Under the pieces are notes generated by a model. The model was not told where the DNA came from and made no database searches. It saw only the letters and a list, made by a program, of their open reading frames with translations. The translations under genes were made by a program, and so were the position numbers. This document shows positions 7,989-14,436 of a stretch of DNA of 64,000 nt, piece by piece; the stretch's first letter is position 1, and every line of letters starts with the position of its first letter. This stretch comes from Tenericutes bacterium ADurb.BinA124 (GTDB lineage Bacteria > Bacillota_I > Bacilli_A > ML615J-28 > CAG-698): contig MVZM01000010.1 in assembly GCA_002068415.1 (NCBI GenBank), positions 1 through 64,000 of the forward strand. Reading direction: 5' to 3'.

Positions 7989-8416
7989 GTGTTCTCCTTT
8001 TGCTGATTAATGCGAAGATAGGGGGTCTTTGATAAAATTTCCTCTTGCTTGGCAAACATTTCTTCTTCTTCGCTTTCATTTAAATGGTCATAACCGAATA
8101 AATGTAAGAGCCCATGCACTAACAAAAAAGCAAATTCTCGTTCCTTTTTGTGACCATAAGCTTCGGCCTGTTCGTATACTTTTTCAATACAAATAAAAAT
8201 ATCACCTAAATACCCTTCTTCATCATCTATAAACGAGATAACATCGGTTTCTTGATCAAGATGCCGATAAAGCGAATTAAGTTTTTTTATTTCCTCCCGG
8301 TTGACTAAAATTAAACTAACTTCCACATCATCTGTAAATTGTTTTTTTATTTCGTTGACAATGGTTAGAAAATCAAAGTTGATGACACCAAATTGATTGA
8401 AAATATTAATTTCCAT
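7985..8416 (-). CDS. ybeY: Endoribonuclease YbeY
   Basis: 143 residues (147 from the earlier ATG at 8428). Carries the family's metal-binding HGLLHLFGYDH motif near the C-terminus and the DVISFIDDEEGYLGDIFI core. A zinc metallo-RNase acting in 16S rRNA 3'-end maturation and 70S quality control. The ATG at 8416 is preferred for its AAGG ribosome site, which lies within the last codons of phoH; the earlier ATG lacks one. Confidence 0.95.
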   Translation of the reverse strand: MEINIFNQFGVINFDFLTIVNEIKKQFTDDVEVSLILVNREEIKKLNSLYRHLDQETDVISFIDDEEGYLGDIFICIEKVYEQAEAYGHKKEREFAFLLVHGLLHLFGYDHLNESEEEEMFAKQEEILSKTPYLRINQQKENT

Positions 8417-9371
8417 ATCGACCTTCATATTTTTGAATTATTTTTTGCACTAGCGGATTACGCATGACATCAACATTGGAGAAAGTGATGACCGCAATTC
8501 CCGGAATATCATTGAACAAGTCCAGAGCTTCAACTAAACCGGAATGGAGGCGATTTGGTAAATCAATTTGGGTAATATCACCCGTTATAATCATTTTGGA
8601 ACCGAAACCGAGCCTTGTTAAAAACATTTTCATTTGGATTAATGTCGCATTTTGTCCTTCATCAAGAATCACAATAGCATCTTCTAAAGTTCTTCCCCGC
8701 ATATAAGCGAGGGGCGCAATTTCAATATTGCCTCGTTCTTGCATTTTGATGGCTGTTTCTTTTCCTAAAGCCTCATATAAGCCATCATAAAGGGGAATTA
8801 AATAAGGATCGATTTTTTCCTTAACATCACCGGGTAAATAACCCAATTTTTCACCCGCTTCCACAATTGGGCGGACTAAAATAATCTTTTTCACTAAATT
8901 GGCTTTCAACAAAGAAACAGCATAGAGAACGGAAAGATAAGTTTTTCCTGTTCCGGCCGGACCGACAGCAAAAATAATATCGTTTTTGGATAAGCTATCG
9001 ATAAACTTTTTTTGAGTGAATGTGCGCGGATAAACTGCTTTCCCAGAATGCGTTATCAACAAAACTTGCTTTTTTAAAAATAAACTAATAATGTCATCCT
9101 GATTATCTAATGTCAAATTGCGCATGATACTTAAGAGATCCATTTCACTTAAGGGGACTTTATTTTCTAAAATTGTTTCAACAACATTAAAGTAGCGTTC
9201 TAAAAGAGCGGATAAGGGATGATTAAGGGCTATTTTTACTTCCGAATGACGAATTAAAACTTCGGTTTGGTAATAATCCTCAAGCATGCGCCAATATTGA
9301 TTATTAGGTCCGAGGATTTTAGCCTCATTGTTGGCATTTTTAAAATGGTAAATGGTTTGATATTCCGACAT
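8406..9371 (-). CDS. phoH: PhoH-like ATPase
   Basis: 321 residues of the PhoH/PhoL family: N-terminal KH-like segment, then a P-loop ATPase with Walker A GPAGTGKTYL, Walker B AIVILDEGQNAT and the TGDITQIDLP motif. A cytoplasmic RNA-associated NTPase commonly paired with ybeY. First gene of the operon that ends with recO; a good promoter lies 22 bases upstream. Its 3' end overlaps ybeY. Confidence 0.94.
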   Translation of the reverse strand: MSEYQTIYHFKNANNEAKILGPNNQYWRMLEDYYQTEVLIRHSEVKIALNHPLSALLERYFNVVETILENKVPLSEMDLLSIMRNLTLDNQDDIISLFLKKQVLLITHSGKAVYPRTFTQKKFIDSLSKNDIIFAVGPAGTGKTYLSVLYAVSLLKANLVKKIILVRPIVEAGEKLGYLPGDVKEKIDPYLIPLYDGLYEALGKETAIKMQERGNIEIAPLAYMRGRTLEDAIVILDEGQNATLIQMKMFLTRLGFGSKMIITGDITQIDLPNRLHSGLVEALDLFNDIPGIAVITFSNVDVMRNPLVQKIIQKYEGRYGN

Positions 9372-9392
9372 TTATTCCTTCCTTTTTCGTTA

Positions 9393-9421
9393 ATTGTAAC
9401 ATAAATATAACTAATTGTTAA
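9393..9421 (-). promoter_or_regulatory. Promoter of the phoH-ybeY-cdd-era-recO operon
   Basis: TTAACA (9416-9421), 17-base spacer, TACAAT (9393-9398), with TG one base before the -10 on the minus strand. Confidence 0.65.
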
Positions 9422-9435
9422 GTAAATAATCGCAA

Positions 9436-9458
9436 CAAAAAAAAGCCCGAAGGCTTTT
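9436..9458 (-). terminator. Terminator of rpsU
   Basis: AAAGCC-TTCG-GGCTTT hairpin with a stable tetraloop followed by T8 on the minus strand, directly after the rpsU stop. Confidence 0.88.
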
Positions 9459-9459
9459 C

Positions 9460-9645
9460 TTAGTTTGAACGCCGATAAGCATTCTTACGAGCCGCACGCT
9501 TTTTTTCTTTACGAATTTCGCTTTGCTTCAAAAAATATTGTCGTTTGCGTGTTTCCGCAAGGACGCCATTTCTTGACACATCGCGTTTAAAGCGCTTGAT
9601 TGCATCTTCAATTGTTTCATTTTCACGGACTATCGTTTTTGCCAT
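9460..9645 (-). CDS. rpsU: 30S ribosomal protein S21
   Basis: 61 residues, basic, matching bS21 throughout (NETIEDAIKRFKRDVSRNG, ending KKRAARKNAYRRSN). Sits at the 30S platform near the 3' end of 16S rRNA. ATG 9645 gives the usual N-terminus MAKTIV; GGAGG lies ten bases upstream. Single-gene transcript bounded by its own promoter and terminator. Confidence 0.95.
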   Translation of the reverse strand: MAKTIVRENETIEDAIKRFKRDVSRNGVLAETRKRQYFLKQSEIRKEKKRAARKNAYRRSN

Positions 9646-9684
9646 TGTTCTCGTCCCTCCTTCCACACGAATAATTCCTACAAT

Positions 9685-9713
9685 ATTATACTATAAACTA
9701 TTACAATTGTAAA
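9685..9713 (-). promoter_or_regulatory. Promoter of rpsU
   Basis: TTTACA (9708-9713), 17-base spacer, TATAAT (9685-9690) on the minus strand, 40 bases before the start codon. Confidence 0.8.
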
Positions 9714-9742
9714 GAAAAATATTTTTTTACCCTAATCGACCT

Positions 9743-10330
9743 TTAAAAGCATGGATAATGTTTTTTTAAGAATCGAGAAAATTGTTGAAACGCCAAAGCG
9801 CGATGTGAAAACTGATTTTTTTCCATAATCGTTAATTCAGCCGCCGTTTTATCCAATTCCGGCAAGTAAAAAAGCGGATCATAGCCAAAGCCATTATCGC
9901 CTTGAAGTTGTTCGTGGATTATTCCCTTCCACTTACCTTCAAAAAAGTGCACTTGACCGGACTCTTCGATAAAGCATATCACCGTCACAAAAAAAGCCGT
10001 TCGCTCCTTTATTCCTTCCATATTTTTAAGCAATAACAAATTGTTGCGATGATAGTCAGCATCCAAGCCCGAATAACGAGCCGATTTTACACCCGGTTCA
10101 CCATTTAAAGCGGAAACAATTAAACCGGAATCATCGGCAAAAACCGGGAGATGGTACTTTTGAAAATAATAATGCGCTTTTTTAAAAGCGTTTGCGGCAA
10201 ATGTATTGCCATCTTCTTCCACATCATCATTATCATGTAGTTCTTTTAAAGACAGCAATTCAAAAGACGGAAGTAAACTTTGGATTTCTTTTAATTTATG
10301 AAGATTGTGTGAAGCAAAAAGAATTTTCAT
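9743..10330 (-). CDS. rdgB: XTP/dITP diphosphatase (RdgB/HAM1 family)
   Basis: 195 residues. Signature motifs SHNLHKLKEI at the N-terminus and FADDSGLIVSALNGEPGVKSARYSG in the middle, plus GFGYDPLFY for base recognition. Hydrolyses non-canonical purine triphosphates (ITP, dITP, XTP) to monophosphates, keeping them out of DNA and RNA. Last gene after the HU-like and ankyrin genes, 21 bases past the ankyrin stop. No clear terminator follows it. Confidence 0.94.
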   Translation of the reverse strand: MKILFASHNLHKLKEIQSLLPSFELLSLKELHDNDDVEEDGNTFAANAFKKAHYYFQKYHLPVFADDSGLIVSALNGEPGVKSARYSGLDADYHRNNLLLLKNMEGIKERTAFFVTVICFIEESGQVHFFEGKWKGIIHEQLQGDNGFGYDPLFYLPELDKTAAELTIMEKNQFSHRALAFQQFSRFLKKHYPCF

Positions 10331-10351
10331 AGGACACCTTCAGAAAAAGCT

Positions 10352-11662
10352 TCATACAAATGAAGCTTTTTTGGTTACCAATAAATCAATGATTTCATCG
10401 CTGGCATAATCAATTGCATACGAAAAAATGGTTCGATGACGATTATCAATGTAATTGACATCTGCACCATAATCCACTAACAATTTGGCGATCTCATAAT
10501 TATTCCGCAAAATCGCTCGATACAAATAACTGCGGCCATAAAAAATTTCATTAACATTGGCTTTTTTCTTTAACAAATATTCAATCATCGGGTAGTGTTC
10601 ATTATACATGGCAATTAATAAAGCCGATTGATTATGTTCGTCAACAACATCAATACGACAACCATGACGATACAAAAAATCAACAATTTTAAGTGAACCA
10701 GAATTAATGGCATAATACATTAAGTTTTTCCCAAAATAATCAAAATCATTAATGTTTTCGGAATTAACGGTTTGTGTCAAATATTCATAGTTTCCGCTAC
10801 AAGCGGCCCGATGAAGCGGATATTTCAAGTAATGTTCACGATATTCCGTGCTTCGTTTAAATTCACGCAAATAATCAGCATTTTCAACTTTTTGCTTGAG
10901 TATGGCAATATCCAATGGTGTTTGACCATTAATATTAACGGCATCAATGTCATAGCCTTTCTCTAAAAGCATAGCTAAAACCGTCGGTTTGCAATTACCA
11001 GCCGCCATGTGTAAGGGTGTTTCCAAAAACAAATTGCGCGAATCATTGAAAGTTATATGGCGTAAAACATAGGCAATTAAATCAACATCGCCTTTTTCAC
11101 AAGCATAATGTAAGACATTATTCTTGCGGTCATCACCTTCATTTAGACTGCCGCCATTATTGAGTAGATTACGAATAATGGCGGTTTTTCCCGACATAAC
11201 CCCATAATGAATGGGTTTAGCGCCATTTTCATCAGACATATTCAATTTAGCTTTATGAATAACTAATAAATTTAAAATATCTTCTTTACCACGAGCCGCC
11301 GCCACATGCAAGGGCGAAACTTTTTTCAAGTTTTGGGCATTAACACGAGCTCCTTCAAAGAGTAATTTATCAACGACAGCTCCATTTTTAAACTGCACCG
11401 CTAAATGTAAGGGGGTGTCACCATAAATATTGCTTTGGTTAATGTCAACACCAAGTTTTATCAATAAATCCACTACTTCAAAATAATCATTACGGCAAGC
11501 TTTATGAAGTAAGGACTCTTTCTTATTATCAAGAACTTTGATGTCATGACCATCTTCATAATATTTAATGATAAAGGCACAGTCATTCTTCATCACAGCA
11601 TCTAAAATGTTTTCGGACAAACCGTTGCCGACATTTTTATATAAGCGATAAATAGTTTCCAT
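10352..11662 (-). CDS. Ankyrin-repeat protein
   Basis: 436 residues made almost wholly of about eleven to twelve ankyrin repeats; clear ones read GDTPLHLAVQFKNGAVVDKL, SPLHVAAARGKEDILNLL, NVLHYACEKGDVDLIAYVL, TPLHMAAGNCKPTVLAML. No signal peptide or membrane helix is seen, so it should be cytoplasmic and act as a protein-binding scaffold. Its partner is unknown. It is placed between an HU-like gene (4-base gap) and rdgB (21-base gap), so it is probably co-transcribed with both. Ankyrin proteins in bacteria are sometimes host-directed effectors, but nothing here suggests secretion. Confidence 0.9.
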   Translation of the reverse strand: METIYRLYKNVGNGLSENILDAVMKNDCAFIIKYYEDGHDIKVLDNKKESLLHKACRNDYFEVVDLLIKLGVDINQSNIYGDTPLHLAVQFKNGAVVDKLLFEGARVNAQNLKKVSPLHVAAARGKEDILNLLVIHKAKLNMSDENGAKPIHYGVMSGKTAIIRNLLNNGGSLNEGDDRKNNVLHYACEKGDVDLIAYVLRHITFNDSRNLFLETPLHMAAGNCKPTVLAMLLEKGYDIDAVNINGQTPLDIAILKQKVENADYLREFKRSTEYREHYLKYPLHRAACSGNYEYLTQTVNSENINDFDYFGKNLMYYAINSGSLKIVDFLYRHGCRIDVVDEHNQSALLIAMYNEHYPMIEYLLKKKANVNEIFYGRSYLYRAILRNNYEIAKLLVDYGADVNYIDNRHRTIFSYAIDYASDEIIDLLVTKKASFV

Positions 11663-11665
11663 ACC

Positions 11666-11941
11666 TTACCTCGCAACCTTCTTCAGTAACGCTTTACTTG
11701 AAGAAAAGTAAATCTTATTAATCCCTAGAGTTGAAAGCGTGCTTCCATCAACAGGGCTGAAGTAAGTGAATGGTTTTGTTGGCTTTAAAGTAAAAGTACC
11801 AAAGTTGGTAATCGACGCTTTTTGATTGGTTTTGAGGGTTGTTGTGAGAATAGTAAAATAGCAATCAATAACTTGATCAATTGCTTTTTTTGTCAGTCCT
11901 GTTTGCTGTTTAATGGCTTCTAAATAAATAGCTCTTTTCAT
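11666..11941 (-). CDS. HU/IHF-family DNA-binding protein, divergent
   Basis: 91 residues with the HU helical base (LEAIKQQTGLTKKAIDQVIDCYFTILTTTLK) and the ITNFGTFTLKP strand typical of the family, ending in the C-terminal helix SSKALLKKV. The beta-arm region is divergent: the usual RNP tip and Arg/Lys-rich arm are replaced by a stretch rich in Ser, Thr and Phe (FTYFSPVDGSTLSTLGI). It is therefore likely a specialised HU relative rather than the main nucleoid protein. First gene of a likely three-gene operon with the ankyrin protein and rdgB; strong promoter 27 bases upstream. Confidence 0.85.
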   Translation of the reverse strand: MKRAIYLEAIKQQTGLTKKAIDQVIDCYFTILTTTLKTNQKASITNFGTFTLKPTKPFTYFSPVDGSTLSTLGINKIYFSSSKALLKKVAR

Positions 11942-11967
11942 CTTTAACCCCCAAAAAAACTAAATTT

Positions 11968-11996
11968 AGTATAACATTTTATCAAGCATCTAACAA
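11968..11996 (-). promoter_or_regulatory. Promoter of the HU-like/ankyrin/rdgB operon
   Basis: TTGTTA (11991-11996), 17-base spacer, TATACT (11968-11973) with an extended TG motif, minus strand. Confidence 0.7.
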
Positions 11997-12092
11997 GTAA
12001 AAAATGGTATTTTTTTTATGAAAAGGTTTCATGAAAAATGAATGAAAAAATTATATTTCTACTAATTATATTCATTATTATCTTTTGAATAT

Positions 12093-12118
12093 AAAAAAAT
12101 CTCCAAAATCGGAGATTT
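12093..12118 (-). terminator. Terminator of the cmk-der-gpsA operon
   Basis: AAATCTCC/GGAGATTT hairpin followed by T7 on the minus strand, three bases past the gpsA stop. Confidence 0.87.
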
Positions 12119-12120
12119 CT

Positions 12121-13122
12121 CTATTCCGGTTTCAAACTGCTTTTCATTAACTCCAAAATTGCTTCCCGTGGGTCATGTTTTAAATAAATAATATCATAAA
12201 CAGTTTCCATAATAGGAGCATAAATTTCATATCGTTGAATGATTTGATGAGCTGCAATGGCGGTTCTCGCCCCTTCGACAACCATTGTCATTTCCGATAA
12301 AGTTTGTTCAAGATTCTTGCCACTGCCGATTTTTAAGCCGGCTTGGTAATTGCGGCTATGATTACTCATACAAGTAACAACTAAATCACCTAAACCAGCT
12401 AAACCGTAAACGGTGGCTTCATTAGCACCAAGGACGAGAGCAAGGCGTTTAATTTCGACTAAGCCCCGCGTTATTAAGGCCGCTTTGGTATTGTCACCAT
12501 AACCGAGTCCGGTTACAATTCCCGAAGCCAAAGCGATAACATTTTTTAAAGCTCCACAAAGCTCTACTCCCACTAAATCATTAGTAGTATAAACACGAAA
12601 ATAGCTTTGGTTGGAAAAAATTCTTTGAATCAATTCCGCATATTCACTTTGTTTAGATGCAGCGGTTACCAAAGTTAACATTTGTAGGATAACTTCTTCA
12701 GCATGGCTCGGCCCGCTTAAAGCCACAAAACCCTTTACAAAAGCTGGTGAGATTTCTTCTTCCACAATTTCGGAAACGCGCTTGAAAGTGTTGGGCTCCA
12801 GTCCCTTACTGGCATTAACAAATAATTTCGGAGTCCTAATAACCGCATTGATTTCGTATAAAATAGATCTAATCACAGCTGTTGGCACAACTAAAACAAC
12901 AATTGCCCCAAAAGCAATGGCTTCTTTTAGATTGCTTGTTGCACGAACACTTTCGTTTAAAACACCTACCGGTAATTTGGCACGGTTGGTATGAAACTGA
13001 TTGATTTCATCAACTTGTTTTTGATTAATGTCGTACATCATTATTTCATAACCATTATCGCCGATAATTCGAGCTAAACCGCTGCCCCAGCTGCCGGCGC
13101 CAATAATTACTAATTTTTCCAT
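12121..13122 (-). CDS. gpsA: Glycerol-3-phosphate dehydrogenase [NAD(P)+]
   Basis: 333 residues. Rossmann motif GAGSWGSGLARI at the N-terminus; GPSHAEEV and the catalytic Lys in LCGALKNVIALASGI; TRGLVEI and the GLAGLGDLVVTC segment are all present. Reduces dihydroxyacetone phosphate to sn-glycerol 3-phosphate, the backbone for membrane phospholipids. Its start overlaps the der stop by one base; last gene of cmk/S1-der-gpsA, a frequent Bacillota arrangement. Confidence 0.95.
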   Translation of the reverse strand: MEKLVIIGAGSWGSGLARIIGDNGYEIMMYDINQKQVDEINQFHTNRAKLPVGVLNESVRATSNLKEAIAFGAIVVLVVPTAVIRSILYEINAVIRTPKLFVNASKGLEPNTFKRVSEIVEEEISPAFVKGFVALSGPSHAEEVILQMLTLVTAASKQSEYAELIQRIFSNQSYFRVYTTNDLVGVELCGALKNVIALASGIVTGLGYGDNTKAALITRGLVEIKRLALVLGANEATVYGLAGLGDLVVTCMSNHSRNYQAGLKIGSGKNLEQTLSEMTMVVEGARTAIAAHQIIQRYEIYAPIMETVYDIIYLKHDPREAILELMKSSLKPE

Positions 13123-14429
13123 TATTCTTTTTTCCTTAAAGTGAATTTGAGGGGTGAACCTTGAAAATCAAATGTTGCTCTAATTTGATTTTCTAAATAG
13201 CGTAAATAAGAAAAATGCATATGTTTTTCACTATTAACGAATAAAACAAATGAAGGCGGCATCGTTTCTTCTTGGGTGGCATAAGATAATTTTAAACGAT
13301 TTCCTTTATAAACCGGCGGTTGATTTAAGAGGGTCGCATCAAGCAAACAATCATTAAGTAAATTGGTCGGTATGCGCTTTGTGAAATTACGATAAACATG
13401 GTCAATTTCATCAAGCAACAAATGAATCCGCGCATTATTTTTGGCCGAGAGAAAAACCACGGGCGCAAAATCTAAAAATAAAAATTCTTTGCGTATTTTT
13501 TCCGTAAATTCTTTCATCGTTTTATCGTCTTTTACAACTAAATCCCATTTGTTAACACAAATGATAATTCCGCGATTATATTCCCGGGCATAACCGGCAA
13601 TTCGCTTATCCTGTTCTGTTATCGGTTGCGATCCATCGAGAATAACAACGGCAATATCGCTTCGTTCAATAGCTTGTAAAGCACGAAATAGGCTATATTT
13701 TTCCGCATTCTCATAAATTTTCCCCGCTTTACGAATTCCTGCCGTATCGATAACCACATATTTTTCATTATTTCGCGTAAATATGGTATCGATGGAATCT
13801 CGAGTTGTTCCGGGAATGTCACTGACAATTGTGCGCTCTTCACCAAGAATGGCATTGGCTAAGGTCGATTTTCCAACATTCGGTTGCCCGATTAAGGAAA
13901 ATTTAATCGTTGTTTGTTCGTATTGATCTTTCTTCACAACCGGAAGTAATTCAATTAAACGATCAAGTAAATTACCAATCCCAATCCCATGTAAAGTGCT
14001 AATGGGGAGCACCTCTGAAACTCCTAAACTATAAAAATCATAAATCATATCTACATAGCGATTATCATCAACTTTGTTAGCCGCAACAATTAGCGGCTTA
14101 TGACTTTTTTGTAATAGCGAAATAACATCTTCATCTTCAACCGTTAAACCACTGCGAGCATCGACAACCATGACGATGACATCAGCTTCATCAATTGCCA
14201 ATTCGGCTTGTGCCCGGATTTCTTTAGAAAAGGGCTCATCTTTTAAGATGATCCCTCCTGTGTCAATTACTCTGAAATCTTGATTTAACCATGAAGCTTT
14301 GCTATAAATTCGGTCTCTAGTTATTCCGCTTGCGTCATCAGTGATGGATAATCTTTCGCCCACAATTCGATTAAATAAACTGGATTTACCGACATTTGGT
14401 CGGCCCACAATAGCAACTACTCCTCGCAT
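13122..14429 (-). CDS. der: Ribosome biogenesis GTPase Der (EngA)
   Basis: 435 residues. Two consecutive GTPase domains, each with its G1 motif (GRPNVGKSS near residue 8; GQPNVGKST near 181), G3 (DTGG; DTAGI) and G4 (NKVD; NKWD), followed by a KH-like C-terminal domain. Acts in late assembly of the 50S subunit. Seven bases separate it from the upstream cmk-S1 gene, and it overlaps gpsA by one base. Confidence 0.96.
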   Translation of the reverse strand: MRGVVAIVGRPNVGKSSLFNRIVGERLSITDDASGITRDRIYSKASWLNQDFRVIDTGGIILKDEPFSKEIRAQAELAIDEADVIVMVVDARSGLTVEDEDVISLLQKSHKPLIVAANKVDDNRYVDMIYDFYSLGVSEVLPISTLHGIGIGNLLDRLIELLPVVKKDQYEQTTIKFSLIGQPNVGKSTLANAILGEERTIVSDIPGTTRDSIDTIFTRNNEKYVVIDTAGIRKAGKIYENAEKYSLFRALQAIERSDIAVVILDGSQPITEQDKRIAGYAREYNRGIIICVNKWDLVVKDDKTMKEFTEKIRKEFLFLDFAPVVFLSAKNNARIHLLLDEIDHVYRNFTKRIPTNLLNDCLLDATLLNQPPVYKGNRLKLSYATQEETMPPSFVLFVNSEKHMHFSYLRYLENQIRATFDFQGSPLKFTLRKKE

Positions 14430-14436
14430 ATGCTTC

